Notes: generated from the letters alone by a model not told the origin. A stretch of DNA of 64,000 nucleotides from Massilia sp. erpn (GCF_024400215.1 NZ_CP053748.1:1364001-1428000), one strand, 5' to 3'; counted from the stretch's first letter, positions 25,517 to 35,024 are shown. Translations and numbers: made by a program.

Positions 25517-25539
25517 CGGGAGATCAAACGGTGGTGGGG

Positions 25540-27156
25540 TCAGGCGGCGAGCAGGTCGCCGCCGGCGACGCTGATGAGCCAGGTCTTGAAGCGGTAGAGG
25601 CGCTGGCGGTAGTTGCCTTCGGGGCCGGCCAGGCTGCAGTCGATCTGTTCGAACTGGCGTTGGATGCGGTCCAGCGCCTGCCTTTGCTGGGCGCTGCGGA
25701 TCAGCACCAGCCGCCGTTTGCTGCGGCCATAACTGGCGCGGATGTCGATTACCAGACAGTGCCCTTGATCAGCCGCCTTGACGTCGAGCAGCAAGGCTTC
25801 GGCGCGGCTGAGCTGGAACAGGCTGGCCAGTTCGATGCGGGCCGCCAGCAGGGGCTGGCTGCTGAGCAGTTCGCGCGTGAGCAGGGGCAGCAGCGTACTG
25901 GCCCAGCTTTCGGGCGGTCCCGCCGGAGCGATGCGCTCAAGCGCGGCCTGCGCTTCGGCGCTGCCTTGGGCAGCGGCTTTTTGCAGCCAGTAGGCGGCGC
26001 GCACATCGTTCTGCTCGCCGCCACGCCGGGTGCGCCAGGCGTGGATGCCGCATTCGAGCTGGGCGCCGCTATGCCCCATATCGGCGGCGCGCTCCAGGCA
26101 GGCTTGCGCTTCGAGCAGGCTGCGCTGGGAAAATTCCGGTTTGTTATAGATGCGCGACAGGGCGAACCAGGCTTCGGCCAGCCCTTGCTCGCCGGCCTGG
26201 GTCAGCCAGCGGATGGCGCGCTTGAAATTGACGGCGCCATTGCCGCGTGGCATGCGATCGCCTTCGCAATTCATGCGCGCAAACGAGAGGCCCAGCGCCA
26301 GCTGGGCGTTGCGGTCGCCGCCATGGGCGGCCAGTTCGCGGAAGCGCTGCAGATCGGCTTCGGCGGTGGCGTCCTGGGCGGCGCCGCTGTCGGCCAGCTC
26401 GCTCAGCGCCTGAGCGCAGCGCGCAAACAACTGGCTCTGGGGGGTTTCCAGCTGCCAGCCGGCGGCGCGCGCCGCTTCCAGGTCTTGCGGCGCCTGCTGG
26501 GCCAGCGTGCGCGCCAATTCCTGGGCCTGGGCCAGGAAGCCGCTGCGCGGCAAGTCTTGCCAGGCTTGTTCCAGCTGGGCATTGATGGCATTGGCGGCGC
26601 GCGCGGCGTCCGCCAGGCTGGCCGGCGCACTGTCGCTGCGCGGCGGCGGATTACCGGCGCACGCTGCCACCACTGCGCTGGCGCCGGCCACCGCCGGAGC
26701 GCGTACCGGGCTGGCGTCGCTGCGCGGCGTGGCCGGCGCCATGCCGGGCCAACCGGCCAGCAGACGCTGCGCTTGCGGCATGCCGGCCTGGGCCGCCGCC
26801 TGCAGCGCGCGCCATGCCTTGCCGCGCAAGGCCGCGCTGGCCGTGGCCGTCTGCTGCACCAGCTGGGCCAGCACCACGGCGGCCGGCAGCAGGCCGGCAT
26901 CGCTGGCGCGCTCATACCATTCCAGCACGGCGTCGCCGCCATGCAGGGCATATTCAAAACTGATGTGTTGGCCAATCAGGCGCCAGGCATCTTCCTCTCC
27001 TTGCTGGGCGGCACGGCTCAGCCAGTGCAAGGCGGTGGGCATGCTCATCGGCAGGCTGGCGCCGCCGAATAAATACAGCCGGCCCAGGGCCAGCTGGCAG
27101 GAGGGGTCGCCTGCGCGCGCCCCCCGGATGATCCCTAGCTCTTCACGGTTCGCCAT
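25540..27156 (-). CDS. Sel1-repeat (TPR-like) protein
   Basis: A 538-residue cytoplasmic protein made largely of alpha-helical SEL1-like repeats. Examples are ALHWLSRAAQQGEEDAWRLI near the N-terminus, AIRWLTQAGEQGLAEAWFAL, CLERAADMGHSGAQLECGIH and AYWLQKAAAQGSAEAQAAL. A Pro/Ala/Ser-rich linker lies near residues 130-180. The C-terminal about 110 residues differ: they are basic and strand-rich (HCLVIDIRASYGRSKRRLVLI). The start MANREELGIIRGARAGD is chosen over a much longer upstream reading that has no repeat character. SEL1 proteins act as scaffolds; no partner is apparent. It sits apart from the dapF operon on the other strand. Confidence 0.82.
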   Translation of the reverse strand: MANREELGIIRGARAGDPSCQLALGRLYLFGGASLPMSMPTALHWLSRAAQQGEEDAWRLIGQHISFEYALHGGDAVLEWYERASDAGLLPAAVVLAQLVQQTATASAALRGKAWRALQAAAQAGMPQAQRLLAGWPGMAPATPRSDASPVRAPAVAGASAVVAACAGNPPPRSDSAPASLADAARAANAINAQLEQAWQDLPRSGFLAQAQELARTLAQQAPQDLEAARAAGWQLETPQSQLFARCAQALSELADSGAAQDATAEADLQRFRELAAHGGDRNAQLALGLSFARMNCEGDRMPRGNGAVNFKRAIRWLTQAGEQGLAEAWFALSRIYNKPEFSQRSLLEAQACLERAADMGHSGAQLECGIHAWRTRRGGEQNDVRAAYWLQKAAAQGSAEAQAALERIAPAGPPESWASTLLPLLTRELLSSQPLLAARIELASLFQLSRAEALLLDVKAADQGHCLVIDIRASYGRSKRRLVLIRSAQQRQALDRIQRQFEQIDCSLAGPEGNYRQRLYRFKTWLISVAGGDLLAA

Positions 27157-27606
27157 CGTTCCACTATGTATTGGTTCATCCCAGCAAACGCTGCGGGGAT
27201 GCGGGTCCGAGCTGCTTTTCCGATGATATTGCCACAAACCAAATGCACTACGCGATGGCTGATTGCAGCGAGTGTCGCGTGGCCGCCTCACTCCGCACCG
27301 CGAAATGGCGGGCGCTTGATCTGACGCAAAAAAGCCTGAAGAAAAAGACCGCCAGACTCATGGGGCAATATAGACAACAAATCAGCAATGCGTTGGAATT
27401 AAGCGTTTCAGAAATACAACAGGAAGCCTGAAATCACGGGCTTTTGACCAAATCTCCTGGCTTCAATCAACCAATCCCCCGTGTTTGCCAGGACCAGCCA
27501 GTAAGGTGCAGTCATCCGGGTGCACGCAGCGCACTCCCGCGAGTGTTCGAGACGCACTCCTGGCTTTTGGATCTTTTGACCGATTATTCTTATAAAGGAA
27601 GAACAA
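27157..27606. other. Gene-free region upstream of the first porin
   Basis: About 450 bases without a convincing gene. The only open frame on the plus strand is an 86-codon TTG-start frame with no family features. The region is AT-richer than the surroundings, has a short dyad CACTCCCGCGAGTG (27531-27544) and a possible weak promoter (TTGGAA 27393, TACAAC 27415). AAAGGAAG precedes the porin ATG. It probably carries the control region of the porin gene. Confidence 0.5.
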
Positions 27607-28641
27607 ATGAAGAAATCCCTGCTGGCCTTGGCAATGATGGGAGCCTTCAGCGGCGCCTATGCGCAATCGTCTGTCACGATCTATGGCACGGTCGACGCCG
27701 GCCTGCTCAAGCAAACGGGCACGACCACCCAAGTAAGCAAACGGGATAACAATAAACTGGGCTTCCGCGGCGTGGAAGACCTGGGCAGCGGCCTGAAAGC
27801 GCTGTTCCAGCTGGAAATCCGCTATGAGTCGGACACCGGCACCATCGAAAACACTTCCGGCGCCAACAGCCGTCCGCTGTTCCAGGGCCAGAGCCGGGTC
27901 GGCCTGCAAGGCGACTTCGGCACCATCCGCTTCGGCCGCGGCCTGTCGGCCTACCAGGAAACCTCGACCGGTTACGAGCCCTGGTCGGGCATGCCGACCC
28001 CGGTCGGCTTCCAGACCGACCTGCATGTGGCCGGCTATACCAGCGACCCGCTGAGCCAGGTGGGCAACTCGCGCAACCGCTTCTCCAACGCGGTCTTCTA
28101 TAACACCCCGGTCTATAACGGCTTCCAGCTGAATGTGACTGTGGCCGCCAAGGAAGCCAACAACAGCCCGGCCCTGATCGGCCGCGGCACCGCGCTGGCG
28201 CCACAATACCCGGCCAATGCCGTGCCTTCGGCCAATCCGTATTCGGTCAGCGCCACCTATACCGCGCCAAGCTTCTCGCTGATGGCGGGCGGCGAGCGCA
28301 ATGCGGTGGAAACCAAGCTGTGGTCGGTGGCCGCCTGGGTCAAGCCGATCGCCGACCTGAAGCTGATGGCCTCCTACCAGCACCAGGATGAAGGCCATAC
28401 CAAGGCCGTCAACGACACGACCAAGGCCTGGGTGGTGGGCGCCAACTACACCGTGGGCATGGGCAAGATCCTGGCCGGCTACGGCCGCAAGGAGCCGGAC
28501 GGCCTGCCGAAGACCAAGCAATTCTCGCTCGGCTATGAGCACAATCTGTCGGCCCGCACCTATCTGTACATCGACGCTTCGAATAAAAAAGCCGCCACCA
28601 AGGTGAATACCTTCAGCCTGGGTGTGCACCACAACTTCTGA
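27607..28641 (+). CDS. Gram-negative trimeric porin
   Basis: A 344-residue general porin of the betaproteobacterial OmpC-like family. It has a signal peptide ending AYAQ and a mature start SSVTIYGTVDAGLL. The 16-stranded barrel pattern follows, with LGFRGVEDLGSGLKALFQLE and the closing strand SLGVHHNF ending in Phe, the BAM recognition signal. It would allow passive diffusion of small solutes across the outer membrane. It has its own terminator, so it is a separate unit from the second porin. Confidence 0.94.
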   Translation: MKKSLLALAMMGAFSGAYAQSSVTIYGTVDAGLLKQTGTTTQVSKRDNNKLGFRGVEDLGSGLKALFQLEIRYESDTGTIENTSGANSRPLFQGQSRVGLQGDFGTIRFGRGLSAYQETSTGYEPWSGMPTPVGFQTDLHVAGYTSDPLSQVGNSRNRFSNAVFYNTPVYNGFQLNVTVAAKEANNSPALIGRGTALAPQYPANAVPSANPYSVSATYTAPSFSLMAGGERNAVETKLWSVAAWVKPIADLKLMASYQHQDEGHTKAVNDTTKAWVVGANYTVGMGKILAGYGRKEPDGLPKTKQFSLGYEHNLSARTYLYIDASNKKAATKVNTFSLGVHHNF

Positions 28642-28661
28642 GATGCCTCGCGCATGAACTG

Positions 28662-28693
28662 GGCGGCCATGGGCAACCATGCCGCCTTTTTTT
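28662..28693 (+). terminator. Intrinsic terminator after the first porin
   Basis: GGCGGCCATGG, a GCAA loop and CCATGCCGCC form a stem with a single bulged C, followed by seven T. Confidence 0.85.
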
Positions 28694-28777
28694 CGACGGA
28701 GACGTGGCCGCTGGTGTGCTTCGCATTGAATTAGTACGGACGTTCGTTTTTCAATACAAAAACATTCAGGAGACAGC

Positions 28778-30073
28778 ATGAAGAACCGCATCCTCGCCCT
28801 AGCCATCGCAGCATGTTTTGCCGGGCCGGCCCTGGCCCAATCCTCGGTCACGATCTACGGCATCGCCGATGCCGGTGTCATGTATGTGAACAATGGCGGC
28901 AGCGATTCGCGCACCAAGCTGGTCAGCGGCATCGCCGATGGTTCGCGCCTCGGCTTCAAGGGGACGGAAGATATCGGCGGCGGCTACAAGGCCATCTTCA
29001 ATCTGGAAGCGCGGGTGGAACTCGACACCGGCCGCCAGCAGACCGGCAACCTCAGCTCGAACCAGGGTTATGCCCTGACCAAGGGCTTGAACTTCACCGT
29101 GCCGCCGGCCGCCGGCGGCGCCGCCACCGCCGCCCGCCTGCTGGCCGGGGTGCAGGCCGCGCTGCAGCCGGCCGTCAACGTCAACATCAACGGCGCCCTG
29201 TTCGACCGCACCTCGATGGTGGGCCTGGTGACGCCGGTGGGCGCGGTGCTGATGGGCCGCATGTACACGCCCGGCTATGAAGTGTTCAATAACGGCGATG
29301 TGTTCGAATCGGGCACGGCGGCCGGCTGGGGCGGCATCGTCGGCGGCCTGGGCGGCCTGCTCACGGCCGGCATTGCGATCCGCTCCGACAAGGCCATCCA
29401 GTACCGCATCGAGCTGCCGAACGGCATCGGCGCGGCCCTGATGTATGGCTTCGAGCGTTCCGGCTATATCGGCATGGACAAGAAATCCTATGGCGCCAAC
29501 CTGCGCTACAAGGCCAATGGCTGGGATCTGGGTGCGGCCTATAACTACGGCGCCGACCAGGTCGGCAACCGTGGCCTGGTGACGCACACCCTGGCCGGCT
29601 CCTATGCCTTTGACAACTGGAAGCTCTTCCTCGGCGCCCACAAGCAGAAGAACGAGAACTCGGTCATCATCCGCTACGCCAACGAGCAGCTGGCGCCGAC
29701 GTTTATCGCCTTCGGCCCGGCCCTCGGTCCGCTGCTGGCGAGCCAGCTGAACGCCGCCCTGGTGCGCAATTTCTACCTGGACGCGGTCAGCTACCAGGTC
29801 GGCTTCCACTACCGCATGGGCGCGGGCCGCCTGATGGCGTCTGTGGTCAGGCAGGACGACCGGCGCGCCAACGCGAGCGACGCCACCCAGTACGGCATCG
29901 GCTACGACTACAATCTGTCCAAGCGCACCGACCTCTACACGGTGGCCGCTTACATTAAAAACAAGAACGAAGGTCAATATGCTATCGGCGCCGCCAGCGC
30001 CTCCGGCGGCTTCACCGCCGTGCCCGGCCAGTCCAGCAAAGGCATCCAGATCGGCATGCGCCACCGCTTCTAA
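28778..30073 (+). CDS. Second Gram-negative porin
   Basis: A 431-residue porin with signal peptide (MKNRILALAIAACFAGPALA) and the same mature start QSSVTIYG as its neighbour, but about 85 residues longer. The extra length lies in hydrophobic Ala/Gly-rich insertions (near residues 105-140 and 180-205, such as WGGIVGGLGGLLTAGIAI), probably extended loops or a constriction segment. The last strand ends KGIQIGMRHRF, again with terminal Phe. AGGAGA precedes the ATG. Tandem but divergent porins suggest different solute ranges or conditions. Confidence 0.93.
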   Translation: MKNRILALAIAACFAGPALAQSSVTIYGIADAGVMYVNNGGSDSRTKLVSGIADGSRLGFKGTEDIGGGYKAIFNLEARVELDTGRQQTGNLSSNQGYALTKGLNFTVPPAAGGAATAARLLAGVQAALQPAVNVNINGALFDRTSMVGLVTPVGAVLMGRMYTPGYEVFNNGDVFESGTAAGWGGIVGGLGGLLTAGIAIRSDKAIQYRIELPNGIGAALMYGFERSGYIGMDKKSYGANLRYKANGWDLGAAYNYGADQVGNRGLVTHTLAGSYAFDNWKLFLGAHKQKNENSVIIRYANEQLAPTFIAFGPALGPLLASQLNAALVRNFYLDAVSYQVGFHYRMGAGRLMASVVRQDDRRANASDATQYGIGYDYNLSKRTDLYTVAAYIKNKNEGQYAIGAASASGGFTAVPGQSSKGIQIGMRHRF

Positions 30074-30090
30074 AGCCCGCCCATCCCGCA

Positions 30091-30116
30091 AAAAGACGCC
30101 TGCGGGCGTCTTTTTT
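30091..30116 (+). terminator. Intrinsic terminator after the second porin
   Basis: GACGCC, a TGCG loop and GGCGTC followed by six T; A-run on the 5' side makes it potentially bidirectional. Confidence 0.9.
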
Positions 30117-30167
30117 CTAGCCCGCGTCGGGTAAAATGTCTGTTGGCTCCAACACGACCTGATTAAA

Positions 30168-30839
30168 ATGACCGCAACACTGGATTCCAAGACCGTCGCG
30201 CAATACCTGGCTGACCACCCGCATTTCTTCGAAGAACACGCTAATCTGCTGGGCGAAGTAAAGCTGTCCAGCCCGCTGACGGGACGGGCCGTGTCGCTGC
30301 AGGAGCGCCAAATGGAAGTGATGCGCGAGAAATACAAGGCGCTGGAACTGCGCATGGCCGATCTGAGCCGCAACGCCCAGGAAAACCAGACCATCGCCAA
30401 CCGCTTCCACAGCTGGAACCAGAAGCTGCTGCAGCCGCGCGCCTTGGCCGCGCTGCCGCGCGACCTGGTGGATGGCTTGAAACACAGCTTCCACGTGCCG
30501 CAAGCCACGCTGCGCCTGTTCACCCCGGCCGCCGTCTATGCCGGCGAATGGTTTGCCCAGGACGTGTCGGAAGACGCGCGCCTGTTCGGCAACAGCCTGC
30601 AAGCGCCTTACTGCGGCAGCAACAACGATTTCGAGGCGGTGCGCTGGCTGGACGATGCGGCCAGCATCCAGTCCACCGTCATCATCGCCCTGCGCCAGCC
30701 CGGTAGCAAGGGCGCCGCCTTCGGCCTGCTGATCCTCGGCTCGCCCGATACCGAACGCTTCACTTCGCTGATGGCCACCGATTTCCTGGTGCATATCGGC
30801 GAAACCGCCAGCGTCGCGCTGGCCCCGCTGACGGCTTGA
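30168..30839 (+). CDS. DUF484 family protein
   Basis: A 223-residue protein of the DUF484 family, a GAF-like fold of unknown role. It has the family's N-terminal YLADHPHFFEEHANLLGEV block, a coiled segment (RQMEVMREKYKALELRMADL), and a GAF-like half ending LLILGSPDTERFTSLMATDF. It lies four bases before xerC; this pairing, usually preceded by dapF, is widespread in gamma- and betaproteobacteria. The function is not established. Confidence 0.92.
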   Translation: MTATLDSKTVAQYLADHPHFFEEHANLLGEVKLSSPLTGRAVSLQERQMEVMREKYKALELRMADLSRNAQENQTIANRFHSWNQKLLQPRALAALPRDLVDGLKHSFHVPQATLRLFTPAAVYAGEWFAQDVSEDARLFGNSLQAPYCGSNNDFEAVRWLDDAASIQSTVIIALRQPGSKGAAFGLLILGSPDTERFTSLMATDFLVHIGETASVALAPLTA

Positions 30840-30843
30840 CCCC

Positions 30844-31794
30844 ATGAGCGCGCCGCGCGCCAAGCCGGACTCGGTGGACGCCTTCCTCGACCAGCTGGCC
30901 GCGCAGCGCAAACTGTCCCCGCATACCGTGGCCGCCTATGGCCGCGACCTGCGCGAGCTGCTCGAACTCAGCGGCGAAGCCGACTGGGCCACGCTGGACC
31001 AGCACGCCATCCGCCGCTACACGGCCAAACTGCATGCGCGCGGCCTCGATCCGCGCTCGATCGCGCGCAAGCTGTCGAGCTGGCGCGGCTTTTTCGACTG
31101 GCTGGGCCGCCAGCAGAGCCTGGCCGCCAACCCGGTCCAGGGCGTGCGCCCGCCCAAACGCGCCAAAACCCTGCCCAAAGCCCTGTCGGTGGACGATGCC
31201 GTGCAGCTGGTGGCGACGCCGGCCCGCACGGCCGCCGCCGCCCAGGAGCCGGCCGAGCTGTGCAATCACGCCATGTTCGAGCTGCTGTATTCGAGCGGGC
31301 TGCGGGTGTCCGAACTGGCCGGCCTCGACCTGCGCTTCCAGAAAGCCGAAGCCGGCCAGCCCGCCTCCGCCGGCTGGCTGGAAGCCGACAATGCCGAAGT
31401 CGTTGTCACCGGCAAGGGCGGCAAGATGCGCCGCGTGCCGGTCGGCAGCGCCGCCCTGGCCGCCCTGAGCGCCTGGCTGGCCGTGCGCCCGGCCGCCAGC
31501 GACGGCAGCGCCGCCCTCTTCCTCAACGAGCGCGGCCGGCGCGTCTCGCCGCGCGTGGTGCAGCTGCGCCTGGCCCGCCATGCCCAGGCCACGGGGGCGC
31601 CGGTCCACGTCCACCCGCATATGCTGCGCCATTCGTTTGCCTCGCACGTGCTGCAATCCTCGGGCGACCTGCGCGCCGTGCAGGACATGCTGGGCCACGC
31701 CAGCATCACCTCGACCCAGGTGTATACCGCCCTCGATTTCCAGCATCTGGCCCAGGTTTACGACAAGGCCCATCCACGGGCTAAAATCAAGTAA
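30844..31794 (+). CDS. xerC: Tyrosine recombinase XerC
   Basis: Resolves chromosome dimers at dif together with XerD. The 316-residue protein has an N-terminal SAM-like core-binding domain (KLSPHTVAAYGRDLREL) and a C-terminal catalytic domain. Catalytic residues visible are Arg154 (SGLRVSEL), HxLR at 259-262 (HMLRHSFASH), a His in LGHASI and the nucleophile Tyr294 (STQVYTA). It is host housekeeping rather than a mobile integrase: it has the DUF484 neighbour and no att-like repeats nearby. Confidence 0.93.
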   Translation: MSAPRAKPDSVDAFLDQLAAQRKLSPHTVAAYGRDLRELLELSGEADWATLDQHAIRRYTAKLHARGLDPRSIARKLSSWRGFFDWLGRQQSLAANPVQGVRPPKRAKTLPKALSVDDAVQLVATPARTAAAAQEPAELCNHAMFELLYSSGLRVSELAGLDLRFQKAEAGQPASAGWLEADNAEVVVTGKGGKMRRVPVGSAALAALSAWLAVRPAASDGSAALFLNERGRRVSPRVVQLRLARHAQATGAPVHVHPHMLRHSFASHVLQSSGDLRAVQDMLGHASITSTQVYTALDFQHLAQVYDKAHPRAKIK

Positions 31795-31874
31795 GCCCGG
31801 CTGCCGTCCCTGATTTGGCAGCGCGCCGGGAATTCCGGCATAATCGGCCGATTCTATTTGCAGCAAGGCAGACC

Positions 31875-32933
31875 ATGGACCTGATTCCGACCACCATCCT
31901 GACCGGCTTCCTCGGCGCCGGCAAAACCACCTTGCTCAACCGCATTCTGCAAGAACAGCATGGCATGCGCATTGCCGTCATCGAGAATGAATTCGGGCAG
32001 GAAAATATCGACAATGAGATCCTGGTGCAGGAAAGCCGCGAGCAAATCGTCGAAATGAATAATGGCTGCATTTGCTGCACCGTGCGCGGCGACCTGATTA
32101 TCGGCCTGTCCGATCTGGCGAAAAAACGCGCGGCCGGCGAACTGCAGTTCGACCGCGTGGTGATCGAAACCACCGGCCTGGCCAATCCCGGCCCGGTGGC
32201 CCAGACTTTCTTTGTCGACGATGAAGTCGGCAGTAATTACTTGCTCGATGCAATTGTCACCGTGGTCGATGCGCGCCACGCCATGCAGCAATTGGACGAT
32301 AATGAGGAAGCCCAGCGTCAGGTCGGTTTCGCCGACAAGATCCTGCTGTCGAAAACCGATCTGGTCGACGCCGCCGCCATCGAGGCGCTGACGGCGCGCT
32401 TGAAGCGCATCAACCCGCGCGCGCCGATCGGCACCTCCGACTTCGGCCGCGCCCCGATTGCCGAGGTGCTCGACCTGCGCGGCTTCAACCTGAATGAAAA
32501 ACTGGAGCTGGATCCGGACTTCCTGGCCGCCGAAGAGCATGAACATGAGCATGCGCATGAACATGGCGAACATTGCCAGCATGACCACGAGCACGGCGCG
32601 CATTGCGCCCACGACCACCACCACAGCCACCATACCGATGAAATCGCCGCTTTCGTGTTTAAAAGCGCGCGCCCATTCGATCCGGAAAAGCTCGATGAAT
32701 TCCTGGCCGGCCTGGTCAATGTGTACGGTCCTCGCATGTTGCGCTACAAAGGCGTATTGTTAATGCAGGGCGCGGATCGTAAAGTCGTATTCCAGGGCGT
32801 GCACCAATTGATGGGCAGCGACCTGGGCGCAAAATGGGCGGAGCATGAGGCGCGCGGCAGTAAAATGGTGTTTATTGGTAAAAATCTACCGAAAGATATC
32901 TTTATTCGCGGCCTGGAACAATGTTTGGTATAA
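31875..32933 (+). CDS. CobW/COG0523 family metal-linked GTPase with His-rich loop
   Basis: A G3E-family GTPase implicated in zinc or cobalt delivery. The 352-residue protein has Walker A GFLGAGKTT (near residues 9-17), the family's metal-site motif CICC in MNNGCICCTVRGDL, and the base-recognition SKTD. A histidine-rich insert near residues 219-253 contains 16 His among Glu, Asp and three Cys, a strong metal-binding stretch. The C-terminal CobW_C domain follows. The start MDLIPTTILTGF is preferred because the upstream extension is unrelated to the family. No Zur-box-like dyad is visible upstream. dksA follows after 115 bases. Confidence 0.92.
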   Translation: MDLIPTTILTGFLGAGKTTLLNRILQEQHGMRIAVIENEFGQENIDNEILVQESREQIVEMNNGCICCTVRGDLIIGLSDLAKKRAAGELQFDRVVIETTGLANPGPVAQTFFVDDEVGSNYLLDAIVTVVDARHAMQQLDDNEEAQRQVGFADKILLSKTDLVDAAAIEALTARLKRINPRAPIGTSDFGRAPIAEVLDLRGFNLNEKLELDPDFLAAEEHEHEHAHEHGEHCQHDHEHGAHCAHDHHHSHHTDEIAAFVFKSARPFDPEKLDEFLAGLVNVYGPRMLRYKGVLLMQGADRKVVFQGVHQLMGSDLGAKWAEHEARGSKMVFIGKNLPKDIFIRGLEQCLV

Positions 32934-33048
32934 ACTAACCGGGTTTTTCTGGGGTGCCGGTTAGCCCAGCGCAAGCCGGTACAGTTGTTGGCCTTGAGGG
33001 TCCGACAGCTGAAATTTGAAAACTCTGTCGTATCGAAGGTAAGAAGTG

Positions 33049-33498
33049 ATGACTAAAACTAATAAATCGACCTCCGCCGCTAGTCCAGAACGTATCCTCA
33101 CCGACGAAGAAATTCTGGCGATGAGCGATAAGGACTATATGAACCCGGCGCAGATGGCGTTTTTCAAGGCCAAGCTCCAGGCGCTGGAAAAAGAACTGCT
33201 GAAAAATGCCGGCGAAACCACGGAACACCTGCGCGAAACCGTGCTGGTGCCGGACCCGGCCGACCGCGCCACCATCGAGGAAGAGCATGCCCTGGAGCTG
33301 CGCACCCGCGACCGCGAGCGCAAGCTGCTGAAAAAAGTGCAGCAATCCATCGTGGCCATCGATAACGGCGAATACGGCTGGTGCGAGGAAACCGGCGAGC
33401 CGATCGGCATTCCGCGCCTGATCGCCCGTCCCACCGCCACGCTGTCGCTGGAAGCCCAGCAGCGCCGCGAACTGAAGCAGAAACTCTACGGCGATTAA
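33049..33498 (+). CDS. dksA: RNA polymerase-binding transcription factor DksA
   Basis: Binds the RNA polymerase secondary channel and with ppGpp adjusts rRNA and stress promoters. The 149-residue protein has the N-terminal part, a coiled-coil arm (about residues 40-100) and a C-terminal globular end. The usual four-Cys zinc site is reduced to a single Cys112: CEET replaces CxxC and LSLEA replaces the second pair. Single-Cys DksA is common in alpha- and betaproteobacteria, so this is probably the functional housekeeping form and not zinc dependent. ATG is preferred over the adjacent upstream GTG. Confidence 0.95.
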   Translation: MTKTNKSTSAASPERILTDEEILAMSDKDYMNPAQMAFFKAKLQALEKELLKNAGETTEHLRETVLVPDPADRATIEEEHALELRTRDRERKLLKKVQQSIVAIDNGEYGWCEETGEPIGIPRLIARPTATLSLEAQQRRELKQKLYGD

Positions 33499-33547
33499 TG
33501 CGCCGCGGCCCCGCCACAGCGGCGGGCCGCTCCCCCTGCTTTGCAGC

Positions 33548-33576
33548 AAAAAAGCACGCCCGGCGCGTGCTTTTTT
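33548..33576 (+). terminator. Intrinsic terminator after dksA
   Basis: Six A, GCACGC, loop CCGGC, GCGTGC and six T. The symmetric A and T runs make it potentially bidirectional. Confidence 0.92.
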
Positions 33577-33655
33577 CATTTCCGCGGCCGGCTTTGCCAA
33601 GCGGCGCCGGCCCTTGGGCTACACTATCTGCTCCGGGAGCGGACGAGGAAAAGCG

Positions 33656-35023
33656 GTGGGACTGTTTTCTCTGTTCAAAAAAAACAAGGCCGATGACGAC
33701 GCGGCCGACATCGCGGCCGAGGCCAAGGCCGGCGCCGACGACGAGGCCGCCGCGCGGCTGGCCGCGCACAGCGAGCTGGAACGCCAGCGCGTCCAGCAGG
33801 AACTGCAGCGCGATATCGCGCGCGCCACCGCCATGAAGATCGACGCCATCGAAGCGGCCATGGCGGCCGACATCTTCGACGACGAAGACATGCCCTGGGC
33901 CAGCCGCCCGGCCCGCGCGCCGCGCGCCGCCGCCCTCGACGGCAACACCCTGCCCCTGCTGGAAGCCGGCACCACCGAGCTGCTGGGCGAACTCGACACT
34001 CCGGCCGAGGCGGCCGCCGCCGAAACCGCGCCCGTGGTCGAGGAAGTGGCCCTGCTGTACGCCAACGGCCAGGCCGAGCTGGCCGCCGAGCTGCTGGCCG
34101 CCGCCGCGCGCGACCAGCGCGACCGCACCGTGTGGTGGATGCTGTTCGACCTGTACCAGATCCTGGGCCGCCAGGACGCCTTCGACAGCCTGTCGATCGA
34201 CTATGCCAGCACCTTCGAAACCTCGCCGCCGCCCTGGAATCCACCGGCCGCACCCGACAGCGCCGCGCCGCCCCCGGCCGGCGTCGTTCCCACCGTGGCG
34301 CTCAGCGGCATGCTCGACGCCGATTGCACCGCCCAGCTGGCACGCCTGCACCCCGCCCAGGACACCATGAACGGCGGCGCTACGCAGCAAGCCACCCTCC
34401 CGGCCGGCCCGCTGCGCCTCGACTGCAGCCGGGTGCGCGGCGTGACGCCCGAAGGCTGCGCCCTGCTGCTGGCCGCCCTGCGCGCCGTGCAGGCGGCCGA
34501 GCGCGAACTGACCGTGGCTGGTGCGGCCGAGCTGGCGCGCCAGGTCGGCGCCATCCTCGCCGTCGGCCGGCGCGACGCGGGCGAGGCGCCCTGGCTGCTC
34601 CATCTGGAGCTGCTGCGCCTGCAAAACCGCGAAAAGGATTTCGAGGAAAGCAGCATGGATTACTGCGTCACGTTCGAAGTCTCGCCGCCGCCGTTCTCGC
34701 CGCCGCAGCGCGTGGCGCTGGCGCCCGAACAGCCGCTGGCGGCGGCCGCCGCCGACCGTTTCGTCCTGCCCTATCTGCTCGAAGGCGACGCCAGCGCGGT
34801 CATCGAGGCCATTCTCGCCTATGCTGAACAGTATCCGGCCCTGGTCTTCGACTGCGCGCGCCTGGCCCGCATCGACTACGGCGCGGCCCAGCAATTGCTG
34901 GGCGCCCTGCAAGGCCTGGGCGAGCGCAGGATAGAATTCCGGGATCTGAACCATCTGGCGGCGGCCCTGCTGCGCCTGCTGGGCGCGGGCGCCAGCGTGC
35001 GACTGTTTCCCCACAAGTATTGA
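33656..35023 (+). CDS. STAS-domain protein with tandem duplication
   Basis: A 455-residue acidic protein beginning [11 protein letters not shown] from a GTG start with GAGGAAA in front. After a charged helical N-terminus come two copies of a module: a helical unit ending DYxxTFExSPPPxxPP (about residues 160-198 and 315-352), each followed by a STAS-like alpha/beta domain (about 250-305 and 360-455; examples [20 protein letters not shown] and [20 protein letters not shown]). STAS domains bind partners or nucleotides in anti-anti-sigma factors and transporters. No phosphorylatable Ser is obvious. It has no signal peptide and no sigma or anti-sigma neighbour. The role is unknown; it directly precedes hslVU. 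Confidence 0.8.
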   Translation: MGLFSLFKKNKADDDAADIAAEAKAGADDEAAARLAAHSELERQRVQQELQRDIARATAMKIDAIEAAMAADIFDDEDMPWASRPARAPRAAALDGNTLPLLEAGTTELLGELDTPAEAAAAETAPVVEEVALLYANGQAELAAELLAAAARDQRDRTVWWMLFDLYQILGRQDAFDSLSIDYASTFETSPPPWNPPAAPDSAAPPPAGVVPTVALSGMLDADCTAQLARLHPAQDTMNGGATQQATLPAGPLRLDCSRVRGVTPEGCALLLAALRAVQAAERELTVAGAAELARQVGAILAVGRRDAGEAPWLLHLELLRLQNREKDFEESSMDYCVTFEVSPPPFSPPQRVALAPEQPLAAAAADRFVLPYLLEGDASAVIEAILAYAEQYPALVFDCARLARIDYGAAQQLLGALQGLGERRIEFRDLNHLAAALLRLLGAGASVRLFPHKY

Positions 35024-35024
35024 A

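Noticed and set aside
27171..27431. An 86-codon frame upstream of the porin gene.
   Set aside because: TTG start, no ribosome-binding site, no recognisable fold; probably chance.
30844..31794. XerC as a mobile-element integrase.
   Set aside because: It is housekeeping by sequence and DUF484 linkage, with no att repeats or cargo genes.
31795..31874. A Zur box in front of the COG0523 gene.
   Set aside because: No AT-rich dyad of the expected form is visible in the upstream region.
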